From: Isoetes taiwanensis
Lineage: Eukaryota > Streptophyta > Lycopodiopsida > Isoetales > Isoetaceae
DNA: 64,000 nt
Direction of reading: 5' to 3'
Assembly: GCA_021234155.1 (NCBI GenBank)
Contig: JAJEKV010000040.1
Coordinates: forward strand, 12,784,288-12,848,287
The notes under the pieces were generated by a model. That model saw only the letters and a list, made by a program, of their open reading frames with translations, ran no database searches and was not told where the DNA came from. The position numbers were made by a program, and so were the translations under genes. Position 1 is the stretch's first letter. Each line of letters opens with the position of its first letter. Shown here piece after piece: positions 43,598-55,620 of this stretch.

Positions 43598-44157
43598 TGT
43601 TAGTCATGCCTCACAGTACGGGGACTATTCATCTCTGACGAGACCGAGTCAAGCTCAAGGATCCTCCCGGTCAGCCACGGGTCCAGCCATCAAAGGCTCG
43701 TGAAGACCAAGCGGCGGACCCACGCGGTCAAAGCCTATCAAGAGGCGCCGCTCGGACAAGTAGCCAGCCCGTCACCGCCAGCGTCGGCGTCGGCATGATT
43801 CTAGGCACTTCAGAGCCTGGCGCCCACATTCACGCAAATCAGGCCTCCTTCCGGTCGGCAGGATCAGTCGGTGTATAATAGGCCCAAGGCCATTGTACTA
43901 TATATATGACTAGAGGCTGCACATGAGGCTCTAGATGGGGATTTTTGAGTCTTGTCTCCTTCAGTTCTTCTCTCTATTGCGAGGCTCACGTATGTTCATC
44001 ATTGATATCAAGGAAACATCATTTTCCTCTCATTTGATTACCATTTTTCTTCTTCTTCTTCTCTTCTTGCAAATCCAGCGTGGCCTGGTCCCGGACTCTC
44101 CTGTTAGATCACGGGTCCTCAGTGTCTTCGAGGAGTTCCAGACAGGACCCCAAAGCA
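43598..44157 (+). repeat. E1 3' LTR
   Basis: It begins TGTTAGTCATGCC and ends accccaaagca. It has the same landmarks as the 5' LTR but carries different small deletions (for example near 43850 and 43920), so the two LTRs of one element differ at many positions. That means either an old insertion or consensus errors. Confidence 0.85.
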
Positions 44158-45484
44158 GGCATGGGAGCGTGTTTTTATTAATAAGGACTTAGCGAGCTGT
44201 TAGGGTGAGCCAATGCTGAGTTCCCCATAAGGACTTGTCACGGGCACATTTTCGTAATAGTCATTGTCCCAAAAATTTCCCTTTCGAATTTCCCCTCTTC
44301 CTTTCTTTTCTTCTAGAGGTATCTCTTGTGATCCTTGATTCTGGTAGAAACTGTTTGGTCGAACAATTCGCTTCTTCCTACAGAGGTATAGTTAGTGGAT
44401 TGCTTACTTGCGCATTCTCTTGGCCATTTGAAAGAAGCGATGAGGCTATAGGCGGGGGCAGGGGAGAAGCGGTATGTATATTTTCAACCTTGTATTGCTC
44501 TTACTTATACGGGAAAGTATCTTGAGGGTTTTCAATCATATTCAACCATTTTGCAAACGGGGAATAAGGAAATGATTCGTAGTAAGTCATCGGCATGGGC
44601 ATGGTATATAAGCATGGCGGAGCCGCCCGCTTCTAGATTCGAAAACAACGTTTAAACTGAAATCTGCGTTTAAAGCTGAAGTTGTCGAGTAAACTAGCCA
44701 TCTTTGCCAAGCGGTCCCCCAAAAAGAAAAAACCATATTTGTGGGAATACAAACTATTAAATCAAGCCAATAAAACAGCAAGAAAACAACAAGTAGCAAA
44801 ATCATGAAGATTAGGCGGAGATGTTTTAAGTTTTCTCATGAGCATTTAAGAATTCACAGGTTGTAGAAGCCGCAATGTGATGCCACACAATAAATATTGG
44901 ATATATTCTAAAACAACAAATGCAATAATATGCCTTGATTGAATTGAAGTTCTTGAGCATTATAGCTTGTAATAAAAGGATGGTATCCAAGAAAAATCGC
45001 GGTAATATGTAACTTGAACAAAGTTGTTGAACATTATGACACACCTCTGGGAAGATTAATAGCAAATGCTTACTTTTTTTTAGTAGTAATGTAATGGAAA
45101 ACATGGATACATTTCTCATCTCGTTTTGAAAATTGAGAATGAAGATTATGGAATAGAGATAGAATAGAATAGAATAGAATAGAATAGAATAGATTTTAGA
45201 ATAGAATAGAGATGGAGCAAATATGGCACATTGAAGCGTTAGATGTGAGAGGACCCTGGCCAGAAAGTTCATAGGAGAAAGGTTGAGATTTAATGATCTA
45301 GTATGGCTATAGATTTTTAGGTGGCGTATCTCCAATGCACAAAGTGGCGATAGTGCATGAGCAGTTAAGAGTTTATCTTTGATCATTGGCGTGATTGGTG
45401 AGGAGATTGCCCAAAAGGTACCCTTCTTCTAGAAGCCCAGAATAATTCCTGGGCCATGTATGCAGCCATGTCGGGTCAGAGAGA
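44158..45484 (+). repeat. B repeat, copy U1
   Basis: This is the first of three tandem B copies. It starts ggcatgggagcgtg directly after E1 and ends gcagccatgtcgggtcagagaga. It carries a (GAATA)n expansion at about 45150-45205 where other copies have a single gaatag. No coding capacity is seen; the minus-strand frame at 45386-44826 is without motif. Confidence 0.88.
45150..45205. repeat. (GAATA)n microsatellite in U1
   Basis: About nine imperfect GAATA units (TTCTA on the other strand) expand a gaatag word present once in the other B copies. The pentamer is the same as the tails of LINE-A and LINE-B. Confidence 0.85.
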
Positions 45485-46906
45485 GCATGGGAACGGGTTT
45501 TTATTGATAAGGACTTAGCGAGCCTGTTAGGGTGAGCCAATGTCTGAGGACTTATGCCGGCACATTTTTCTACGTAATAGTCATTGTCCCAAAAAATTTC
45601 CCTTTCCAGAATTTCCCTCTGACTTTCTTTCTTCTAGAGGCATCTCTTCTTCTAGAGTCGCAGTTCTGGTAGAGCAATTTCGTTTCTTCCTCTAGAGGTA
45701 CAGTTCCAGTGGATTGCTTCCCGCATTCTCTTGGCCATTTGAAAGAGGCAGTGAGGAGGCTATAGAGGCAGGGAGCAGGAGGCAGGTATGTAGCTATATT
45801 TCCAACCTTGTATTGCTCTTACTTATACAGGAAAGTATGCAGGGGTTTTCAATCATATTCAACCATTTTGCATGAATAGGAATAAGGAGACAGATTCTCG
45901 TAGTAAGTCATCGGCATGGGCATGGTATAAGCATGGCAAAAGAGCCGCCGCTTCTAGATTCAAAAACAACGTTTAAACTAAAATGCACTAATTTAAGAAG
46001 TGAATTTGAAGGATTCACCAAAAACCCTTAAAAAAATCTAAAGATTTAGATAAAAAGAATCTTTCATTATTTTTAGCCAGAAATTATGCCTCTTGAAAAA
46101 TAGTGATTGACATTTCATGAGAAAGTCCCCCTCCCTCCTCCCCAAAAAAGATAAATAAATAAATAAAGTTGTGGGTAAACTAGCCATCTTTATGAAGCCG
46201 AGAAACCCCCCCTCCCACAAAAAAAAACCATATTTTGTGGGGCCCTGAAACTTATTCGTCAAAATACGTAAAACAATAGAAAATATAGTACTAAAATCAT
46301 GAAGATTAGAGCGGAGATGTTTAAGTTTTCATGAGCATTTAAGGAATTACACGTTGTAGAAGCCACCCAATGCTGATGCCACACGTAAATATTGGATATG
46401 TTCTAAAAAACAAAAATAAATAATATGCGCAGTTGAACAAAGTTCTTGAGCATTATGACTTGTAATAAAAGGATGGTATCCAAAAATGCGATAATATGTG
46501 AAAGCGAACAAGTTGTTGACATTATGACACACCAGTAGGAAGATGTGTAATTGTTTACCTTTTAGTAGTAATATATTAGAGAAAGCATGGATATATTTCT
46601 CATCTCATTTTGGAAACTAGGAATATAAGATTAAGGAGCAAATGATATGGCACATTGAAGCGTTACAAATGAGGAGGCCTAGCTTGAAGAGAGTTCATAG
46701 CGAGAAAGGTTGAGAGTTAATGATCTAGCATATGACACAAATTTTACCTTTTAGGTGGCGGTATCTCTACGTGCCCAAAGTGGCAATTAAAAAATGCTTG
46801 TGTTGAGGTTCTGTTGATCCATGATGATTTATCGAGTTACCCAAAGTGCCCCAAAGCCCAAGCCGATTCCTGGGCCATGTATGCAGCCATGTCGGGTCAG
46901 AGAGAG
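45485..46906 (+). repeat. B repeat, copy U2
   Basis: It is head-to-tail with U1, starting gcatgggaacgggtttttattgataagg. All B markers are present in order, including aaaatcatgaagattag (46294) and the junction sequence catgtatgcagccatgtcgggtcag (46875). This copy shows the uninterrupted site tagcatatgac (about 46725) that H1/H2 split in B0. Confidence 0.88.
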
Positions 46907-48211
46907 AATGGGAACGTGTTTTTCTATGCCTTGGCTTCTAAGTCCAAGTCATTGTTGGGCTCATGGAAACCGACTCTTAGCCCTTTTATTTCTACAATAT
47001 CATCGATGACCTTTATGCCTCATTGATTTCCCAATGCCTCTTAGTATTACAGGGATAATCTCGCCCACCTAGTATATGTGGGATAAGGACTTAGCGAGCA
47101 CAATGAGGTGAGCCAGTACTGAGCCCCCTGTGAGACTTATCACGGGCACATTTTTTCTATGTAATGGTCATTGTCCAAAAAAAATCCCCTTTCCAGAATT
47201 TCCCTCTTCATTTCTTTCTTCTAAGTGCCTCTTCTTGAGTTGCGATTACAGTAGAAATTTGTTTTGGTCGAAACAATTCTCTTCTTCTTTCCCTGAAGTC
47301 TGATTTCGATGGATCTTCTTGCTTGCCGCATTCTCTTGGCCATTTTGAAGAGGCTACTATAAAATATACAAAAGGCGGTGTATGTAGCTATATTTCCAAC
47401 CTTGTGTTACTCTTACTTATCTGGGAAGTATGCGGGGTTTTCAATCATATTCAACCACTTTGCGAGAACATGAATAAGGAATGATTCGTAGTAAGTCCTT
47501 GACATGGGCATGGTATAAGCATGGCGGAGAATAGCTTCTAAATCCAAAAACCGCGTTTAAAGCTGATACACTAATTTAGAAGTCTTAAAAAGTCTTTCAT
47601 GTTTTTAACTTTGATGCCTCTTGAAAAATGATGATTGACATTGTGATGAAAAGCCCCCACCACCACAAGAAAATAAAATAAAATTGTGGAGCTAAACAAG
47701 CCATTCTAGAGAGAAACTTCCCCAAAAAAGAAAAAAAACCATATTTTAATAGGAATACGAACTATTCGTCAAGCCAATAAAACAACCGAAAACAACAAGC
47801 AGCAAAATCATGAAGATTAGATAGAGATGTTTTAAAGTTTTCTCATGAGCATTTAAGAATATTGGATAAGTTCTAAAACACCAGAAATGCAATAATATGC
47901 ACCAATGATTGAACAAAGTTCTTGAGCATTTAGCTTATATTAAAGGATGGTATCGGAAAATGCAGTAATATGTTTGAACATTATGGGTAAGATGGGTAAA
48001 TGTTTACTTTTTGTAGTAGTAATGTAATGGAAAACATGGATATATTTCTCATCTTATTTGAAAACTAGGAATAGAAGATTAAAGGGTAAATATGGCACAT
48101 TAGGCGGTATAAATGTGTGAGAAAGGGCCCTAACCCAGAAGAAGTTCGATGGAGAAAAGGTTGAGATTTAATGTAGTTAATCTAATTTTGCACTCTTGTG
48201 CTCTGTACTGA
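46907..48211 (+). repeat. B repeat, copy U3
   Basis: It starts aatgggaacgtgtttttctatgcc and carries about 150 bases (46922-47075) missing from U1 and U2, then the usual ggacttagcgagc. It ends after ttgagatttaatg (48165), losing the last ~200 bases of the unit, and meets the inverted-arm structure at 48212. Confidence 0.82.
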
Positions 48212-48910
48212 GGGGCTTCTAAAAGATTTATAGTGCCTCCTTACATACTCTTTGAGGTCAAATATAAGCCACGTTATGCCAAAGAAATGGTGTGCAATGT
48301 ACCGCAAAGGCTTCCATCAACAGATTTTTCCTCGTTTCCTAATTTCTTTACAAAATTTGCAGCTTCTTGGGCCCGATTTTTCCAATCACTGCTATTGTAG
48401 GAAAGCTAAGTTTTGATATGTATGAAATAAAGCCACCACATGGCTCGCTGGAATAAATAAATGTATGAACACAAAGGCAACATGGCCATTGTTCAAATGA
48501 CAGCACCCCTGTTCGTTGCTTTTTTTTCTTCTTATAATCTGAACCATTTGATCCAAAAGGACCACACTTACTATTACTACGTTGTCTTATTTTGTTGAAT
48601 AACACATTCTACACAAAGTAATTTGAACTTATTGTGCAATAATATTGTGAAATAAGTTCAGATTATTATTATACAATATTGACATTACAATAACACTTAT
48701 TACGTTGAATAATAAGTTCGTTATTATTGTCTTTGTCATTTTGTTTTTTCCCTCTTTTTTTTTCCTCCCTACATGATTCTTCTATCTATAAAATGCAACC
48801 TTAGGAGCAACTTTGAAATATCCAAAAGAATTACAATGGCTTAAAGAGTTGGATTGAACATTTGTTCGTGGTAATCTCTTTATTATAATGTGGTGATTTG
48901 TTCCTATTTC
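48212..48910 (+). repeat. Left inverted arm
   Basis: It matches 54040-54717 in inverted orientation with many small differences. It contains AT-rich self-complementary words (tgtgcaataatattgtgaaataagttc, in part, near 48635). A related third copy in the orientation of the right arm lies at about 50400-50870. Confidence 0.82.
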
Positions 48911-50139
48911 CAGTTATTCCTATTATTTGTTATTTCTAGTTATTCTCCATTGACTGTTGGTCACCAAGAATATCAATTCAATGGAATGATCAGAGTTCAT
49001 TGACTTCAGTTGCAGCAAAATGCATAAATCCCAAAATTCACTGCTGTGATACTCTAGTCACATTCTGGGGTGGTGCATCTTATCAAATAAAGGTTTCTCA
49101 AGCGTATTTCGTGATTCTATAACTGTTGTATTTATTTCTGCCTGCACATGTAAAGATATGTGTAATAATCCAACCTAAAAATGATTAATTCAGCAGACAA
49201 AGCAAAAGATTAACGCAAAAGATCTCTAATTAGCGTCAACATGGCAAAAAAGCTAATGTAGATGATGAAGAAAGAGAATGAAGAAAAAACGAAGTGCAGC
49301 TGAATGCTTAAACATGATGGATGCTTCCAGTCTTAAAATTGCATCTTTATTGTCCAAAAAAATTTCTAGAATTTCCTGTTCCTTTATTTCTTCTAGAGGC
49401 GGCTCTTCTTCTAGAGCCGCAATTCCAGTAGAGTTGTGCTTTTCTTCTCATTCATTCTTTCCATTCATTGAAGAAAGGTATATCTTCTATCTCACCGTTT
49501 ATAATCTGTTGCTATGTCATTTTCCATTCCCACTCTATGCAGCTTATTAACATGCTGGTAGATAGATTTCATAGTAGACTCCTATGTATGGTCTCTATAG
49601 TTCATAAGCAATTTGCTTTCAACAGTGAGAGTGTGCCAAGGACTGTGGGTAAGATGTGCCTCTTATTCCTTGATTATTACAAGTTTGACGGTAACGATAT
49701 CCTGTGAACCAATATGGATAGGCATCAGACAACTGATCATGCCCCGTTTAACGCAAACCAATTAAAATTTGATATAAACATAAATACAAGTAATCCTAGT
49801 AATGAAGCATTCATTGATTTTCAGTTCTCGGCTTAAGCCTTTACTAAACCGATAAGCTCATTTTCAGACGTTTTATTAAGACGACCAAGTTCATATCATC
49901 ATGAACGAGTTCTAGAATTAGATTCTAAATATGCTGCAAAACCCTGCTAATAAGATCCAGTTCTAACTTTGTCAAAAATCCTGGCCATTCCATTGAATGG
50001 CGGTTTCAGATCGACCTTGAGGGAATTCACAATACAACTTCAAACAGAACAAACGTAGGCCAAGTATAGTACAAGCAAAAAGGAAAAGGCATGAGATGGC
50101 CAAGAAGCAGAGATGGTATTAGAAAATCCATGTAACATA
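48911..50139. other. Interior of the inverted-arm structure; no gene
   Basis: The only recognisable item is a ~100-bp piece of the B repeat at 49345-49445 (tgtccaaaaaaatttc through tctagagccgc), which explains the open frame at 49278-49550. Elsewhere I see no motif. Confidence 0.45.
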
Positions 50140-50870
50140 GAAAGTGGCTCTAAGATGTGGGTGCCACCCAGAGACAACCGGCCCAGATCCATTGGGGGTC
50201 ACTATAGTAGAGCATCATGAGCTGTCGGTACCTGAAGGAGACCAGTTCCTTCCAGCAGCAGCTATTCTGAGCTCGCCTCCTGCGTGTATACTGTTTTTCC
50301 ATTTGACTGCCAACTTGTGCTGTAATCTCCCAGCCTGCACCCATTTCCATACCCTAAGCTCGCCCCTGAAACTGATAGATACTCATGCCCTTGACCCACA
50401 TACCATATGCTGATTTGCGCCCAATCATCTTCTCTCCTTTTTAATTTTCCTTCACCTGCACAGCATCCGGTAAACACATGTTCAGTTTTTTAAACTTCTG
50501 CGCAATTCCTCCACCTTTGCTCAAACCACAAACACAACCACACAACCATATCATGCATGAATTGCTTGATTTTCACCTCTGGATTGGAATTATGGAACTT
50601 CCATTCTTTATCTGTAATGATTTCGCTGCCTTCTTTTCTCCCAACGAAACAACAACCAGACAGAACAATATTACCACGAAAAGATATTCAATCCCAAACT
50701 TTGCTATTGTTTCCCTTTTGATATTTCCATCGCTCCTGATATTGCATTTTATGATACAGATCATAGTATAGGGGAAAAAAAAAAAGGAAAGAAAGGGAAA
50801 TTAATAATACCTAGGACGTACAGTGGTTGAGAGATGACAAAGACAAAGACGAATTAATTAATAATAATAC
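50140..50870 (-). repeat. Internal copy of the right flank (gene-like piece plus arm)
   Basis: This stretch is related, in direct orientation, to about 53500-54200: the gene-like part (50150-50360 versus 53500-53650) followed by the arm part (attatggaacttccattctttat, caaactttgct, gcattttat) with a large deletion at its right. The minus-strand frames (50350-50150 and 50477-50262) are frameshifted relatives of the 53306-53668 frame, for example sharing GKT-Y and YQFQ/YGN words. Confidence 0.65.
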
Positions 50871-51023
50871 GTAGAACGTGCCAGTGGCCATGTAGTATTG
50901 GGGATGAAATAGGAGATGATTCCAGGTTCTACGACCGGCAGCTGAAAGCGGGTCCTGAATCAGCGACCCTGTTTCGTCCCCCCTGGCCAACATGGCAACT
51001 GGGAGGATGCAAAATTTGACTGT

Positions 51024-51140
51024 TTACCTGTTCTCCTTGACCTGTTGAGCGGAATCGCTTCCACCGCTTTCCATTCCGGGAGGCTGAATGGGCTCCCAGT
51101 TGCCATAAAGTTGTACACTGTAAAGTTTTGTGTTCGCGTG
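51024..51140 (-). pseudogene. Gene-fragment-like exon remnant
   Basis: On the minus strand the frame ending at 51024 has QLYGNWEPIQPPGMESGG and DSAQQVKENR, followed immediately by GTAAACAG, a good splice-donor sequence. The composition is protein-like and unlike the surrounding AT-rich DNA. The upstream part of the frame (to 51407) looks non-coding. It may be an exon end captured with part of its intron. Family not recognised. Confidence 0.35.
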
Positions 51141-53305
51141 AGAGCCACGCCGTGTTGACGCGGTCCGGTTACATATATCAAACTTAGCTTGGTACAATAG
51201 TAGTTGTTGGAAAATCGAGTCCCACAATTGTAATAAGTGGCTTTTGTGTTCATAACGTGTTGACGTCACATTTATTTCATACAATAAAACTTGCACTAGT
51301 GGTTGAAATATCGCTAAACACAAGAAGTTTGGTGATTTATGAAGAAATTGGGAAGGAGAAATTTTTATTGTATGTGGCTTTGTGACCATGTTGCAATAAT
51401 ATTTCAAAAAAATGAGCTATTTGAATCCATTACATTAGTAATGTGTTTCAATTATAGCAAGTTTTTAACTGCCATTATTAAAGAAATTAAGTAAATTATT
51501 CCAGGTACCAAAAGTTCCCCAAATTTTGTTCCTCCTATTTTGGCTAACCATGTGGAGCTCTGACTTGGATTTTTTTCAAGAATTAACGATGCAAGAAAGC
51601 ATTTGAACCAGTCTTCGCAGAGTAATCGCAAATTTATCAAGTCATTTGGCATCATTGGTTAAATTGTTGTTATAAATAATTGTGGAGATATAATGAAACA
51701 CATTTCATCTTCCCAATATATATAATGCGCTATTGATATACACATTTGTTTGAGAGTATTTTCTACGCCCTGTGGATGATTCTTTGGGCTCGACACGTAT
51801 GAGAAGACCATAGTCAAAATGTGGCGATCCGGGTGGTTGCTGCCTAAAGCTTCCGGGCCGCCACATTAGCCTGGACTTCCCGCCTCTACTCACGGCCCTG
51901 AGCAATAAAACCCCTTCCATGCCACAACATGATCCTGGAGCCTTCTATGGCGCATGCCTTATATGGCACCAAAAAGTAAGTCAAATTTTTATTTTGTGTC
52001 GTCTAAAACCTTTTGTTCGTGGCAACGAGAAGTCAACGATATTCCAAAATCTCGAAATATCCGAGCTTCTTCAAAAATTCCGGCAAGACAAGGTTCTCGC
52101 TGTTTTTTTCAATTCAAAGAACTCGATAAACTGTTTTGGGGTATCTAAGCTTAGTCTCCGTTCACCTTTCATTTCCTCTTATTTCCTTTCGCCTCGCCGC
52201 TTCTTGTGCTGCTCGCTTGTAAGCTCTATGTGCTTTTTTCGCTATTCCGTGCTTTCTCCCTATCCTAATAAGTGTCGCTTCCTTTGCATTTGCTTTTGTA
52301 AGTCATTATTGTTTCTCGGTCGCATGTTTGCTTTCTTTCTCAAAAGCTTCCTGATTCATGCTCACAAAACCGCTCCATGGCATCCTATCCCCTTTCTCGC
52401 AAAGCTTCCTGACCGCCTTCTCAACATACCGGCCCATGGCATCCTAACCTCCTTCTGCTAAATCTTTTGGTTCGCTCGGGTAATCCTTATGTTGATCGAT
52501 GTTAGTTATACTCTTGCCATGGGCAATGGCATTCAACCCAAATGGTCGTGGTTAATTTGTTCATCTATTTCTTGATTTAGTGCATCCGCCACCGCGTGTC
52601 GATACGTGTAATGCTAAAATTTAACGAGAAGGGAAGCTTGTGCCTGTGTAATGTGCCAGTGGCCTCCGCCCAAATACACAGCATCCCAGAATAGCAATAG
52701 CACGAGTTGGTTTGTATGCTAGGCATAGTAGCTTCTTTCCCATTTTTCCCTCTATGCTCCCGCCGCCTCCTTGTGCTATACTGCACACGCTTCCTCCACA
52801 TCAAGTAATGCTTCTTCCTCTGCCTTGACTCAAAATAACATCTACCTAGAATGATCCTCAAGTAAAAATAATCAATCTTGATTATTTGGGAAAACCCCCG
52901 ATCTTCCTGGGCGTGACCCGATTGTGGGAACCATAGTGGAGCGCATGTGGGCTTTGAAGGTAAATGTTGTTAATGGAACTTGCAAACTGCATTAGAAGCG
53001 TCCCAGTGCTTGAAATATTGGGAAGAGAAAAGTAAGGCTCCTTACATTTAGAGAAAGTACCAACATAGACTAATGTCTATTTCGTGGAACCTATGTGATA
53101 CGCTTGTGAATTCGCACTGATTTCGTGGTGAGATTTTTCAAAAAAATATGCCGCTGCTTTGGGCGCGGGCAATTTATTGTAGGCCCATTCCGATATTCTC
53201 GTGATGAATATAACTACCTGAAGGCCAAGACATTGGGGAGGCTTTCTAGTACCCTACCTAGACGAGGGCCAAAGAAGAGATTATGCTAAGATGGCAAAAG
53301 GACTT
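51141..53305. other. Interior of the inverted-arm structure; unclassified
   Basis: The plus-strand frame 51919-52461 (180 codons) is rich in Phe, Leu, Ser and Cys and has no motif. A possible exon-like word, PGRDPIVGTIVERMWALK followed by gtaaat, occurs on the plus strand at about 52903-52965. Otherwise nothing can be supported. Confidence 0.3.
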
Positions 53306-53668
53306 CTAGTCCTTTGGCAAAGCAGGAGACTGGAGAGCCTTAAGTGGGGCATTCACAAGATTCCGTTGGGTGGCGAGCATAGCCACAACGCTACTCCAGC
53401 TGCCTTGACGCTCTAAGGACATAACACAGATAGCGTGAACCCAGCGACATGAGCCACTCTTGCATCGAGCATTGAGGATCAAATAGTCAGCCTGGCTCCC
53501 ATGTACCAAGACTTCCAACAGCACCATTCTAAACTCGCCTCCCGTGACATATGCGGTTTTTCCGCTTGGACCTGCCAATTGCGGGTCAGAATATCCCCAC
53601 TGTACCCATTTTCCATAGCCTCCAGACTTGCCCCTCTGAAATTGATATGGTACTCCGTCCTCCACCAT
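53306..53668 (-). pseudogene. Unknown 120-codon gene fragment
   Basis: The minus-strand frame reads MVEDGVPYQFQRGKSGGYGK, WVQWGYSDPQLAGPSGKTAY, VTGGEFRMVLLEVLVHGSQ and a Cys-containing segment ARCKSGSCRWVHAI. The Gly/Trp/Tyr content and conserved relation to the copy at 50150-50360 suggest real coding ancestry. The first Met may not be the start and the upstream frame is not clear. I do not recognise the family. Its position just inside the right arm suits a captured gene fragment. Confidence 0.4.
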
Positions 53669-53845
53669 CGTGATGATATGTCAATTCCACATAATTATTC
53701 TTCGCCTTTCAACTTCCCTTCATCTCAAGACACCATCCAAGAACATTCATGTTCGCCTTTTGTTTTCATGCTCCCTACACTTTTGCTCGAAAACCACAAA
53801 CTATAAACACAAACCATAAGTATGAATTATAATTTGATTTTCCAC

Positions 53846-53938
53846 AAATACAAACACAAACACAAACACAAATACAAACACAAATACAAACACAAACATG
53901 CAAAAACACAAACACAAACACAAACACAAACACAAACC
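53846..53938. repeat. (ACAAAC)n microsatellite
   Basis: Repeats of acaaac/acaaat make up about 90 bases. The paralogous position at about 50525 has only a short acaaacacaac run, so the array expanded in this copy. Confidence 0.9.
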
Positions 53939-54039
53939 ATATAAGTATGAATTACACTCTTGATTTTTCACCTCTCGGAACTATGGAACTTCCGTTCTTT
54001 ATTTCCACGATTTCGTTGCCTTTCCTTTCTCCTTTCCCA

Positions 54040-54717
54040 ATGAAACAACCACCACACATAACAAGATTACACGAATAAATGTTCAATCGCAAACTTTGCC
54101 ATTGCACTTTTGGATATTTCTGTGTTGCCCTAGTTAAGGTTGCATTTTATAGATAGAAATAATAGTGTAGGGGGAGGAAAAAGAAAGGGAAAACAAAATG
54201 ACAAAGACGAGCAATAACGAACTTATTATTCAACGTAGTAATAAGTGTTATTGTAGACTGTCAATATTGTATATCAATCAACTTATTTCACAATATTGTG
54301 TTAACAAGTTCAGATTGTTTTGTGAATAAGTGTTATTCAACAAAATAAGACAACGCAATGTTAAGTGTGGTCCTTTGATCAAATGGTTCAGCTGGGATTA
54401 TAAGAAGAAAAGCAAACGAACAGGGCATGCCGCCATTCAACATGCCATCATTTGAACAACAATGGCTTGGTAGGTTCATACTTATTTATTCCAAATGAGC
54501 CATGTGGTGGCCTTATTTCATAATTTATCATCATTTCTCATAGCTTCCCATAACAGCGTTGATTGAAACATCTGTGGGCCCAAGAAGCTCCAAATTTGTA
54601 AAGAAGAAATTAGAAACGAGGGTGAAATCTATCGATGGAAGCCTTGGTGTGGTAATGCTGTATACCTTTTGCCTCAAAGAGTATGTAAGGAGGCAGCTAT
54701 AACTTTTTAGGAGCCCC
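54040..54717 (-). repeat. Right inverted arm
   Basis: It is the inverted complement of 48212-48910. It ends ggagcccc at 54717, directly against E2 sequence. The short minus-strand frames inside have no motif. Confidence 0.82.
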
Positions 54718-55620
54718 AAAGCATTTTGAACTTATGCAAGTCAAGGCTTCAGACATCGGGCAAATGTTCATGCCACCACCAGAAAGCTCAACAAAGACAA
54801 GATACACCTTCCACATCTCAACCTCCACGCCTCGTGTGTTACTTTATCCCAATATTGCCGCAGAGGCGACTCTACTCAGCTAGTTGCTGCTCCACTACCA
54901 CGCACTCAAGACCAAGTGAACCAAAGCAGATCCTTTTTCCCATGTGCCTCTAGAACTCCAAGAGGAGCTAGCCAAGATCAAGATTCCTTGCTTGGCAACC
55001 ATTTTGAAACTCCGTCTCCGCTTCCTCAAGGACCGCCACTCCCCGACTGCTCTAGTTGGGTTATTGTTGCTACCTCTACACCCACTCTGGCCCATGCCAC
55101 TTCATGGGCAATCAACAAGTCAATCATGTTCAAATTGATGGGGGTAGTGTACTAACTTCATCAACAGCCTGATAAACCTCAAGAACAAATGGGCATCAAA
55201 CAACTCTTTTCGTGGCTCCCCATATGACATCAAGTTGGCTAATGGCCATATCACTGCACCTCCAAGGAATTTGAGTTTGGTTGATCCAGTGACTATGAAA
55301 TGTTGGTCAAGTGCACCTTTCTCCGCCAAGAGTATCCACATCGCTACTAGGCTTAGTCATCACCGATGGTCACCCCAATGCCACTATGGACTCAAAAACA
55401 AAGTGTGATCATTTCTCATGGAACATGCGGAACCCTCTCTCAGACACAGACCTCAAGAAGCTCGTGGAATATTACCAAGTCTTCAGCCCACCGCCAGTCT
55501 CCGCCCCGCCATCCTGTAATTCTCGAATATGCGTCGAATCTCGGGAGAAACACCTTGATCAGACTGTGCTGTGGCTACTTTGTTTGATCCTTACCTGGCT
55601 CCTTGTAACCTAATCCAACG
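54718..55620 (+). pseudogene. E2 gag end and protease (broken)
   Basis: It matches E1 35753-36620 at DNA level. ELQEELAKIKIPCLATILK (about 54950) precedes the protease block VQIDGG near 55130, YDIKLANGHI (about 55225) and a later VITDGHPNATM (about 55350). Deletions around 55265-55330 remove part of the protease seen in E1 at 36330-36420. Confidence 0.7.

Larger units (their letters stand above)
33204..44157 (+). mobile_element. E1: 10.95-kb Ty3/gypsy element with extra 3' coding region
   Basis: E1 runs between two LTRs (33204-33764 and 43598-44157) in the order gag, protease, RT, RNase H, integrase, extra coding region, polypurine tract. The order PR-RT-RH-IN defines Ty3/gypsy, and coding sequence after integrase recalls the Athila group, though I cannot verify the clade. 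It sits in the B array: GAGCA precedes the 5' LTR and an altered form (ggca) follows the 3' LTR. The frame is broken dozens of times. E2 (54718-63076) and G1 (8612-11993) are relatives. Confidence 0.88.
48212..54717. mobile_element. 6.5-kb structure with ~700-bp terminal inverted arms
   Basis: The left arm (48212 to about 48910) is the inverted complement of the right arm (about 54040-54717). Both ends read GGGGCT-CTAAAA. Shared landmarks, read from each end inward, are tgcctccttacatactctttgagg, the aaccatttgatc-aaaggaccacact block, cgttgaataataagttcgttatt and ctatctataaaatgcaacctta. Long arms with gene-fragment-like DNA inside resemble Mutator-like (Pack-MULE) or foldback elements. I see no transposase and no 9-bp target duplication, so the class is open. 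Confidence 0.75.

Noticed and set aside
49278-49550. 90-codon ORF
   Set aside because: Explained by a fragment of the B repeat (49345-49445).
51919-52461. 180-codon plus-strand ORF inside the inverted-arm structure
   Set aside because: Phe/Ser/Cys-rich with no motif and no second copy; could be chance.
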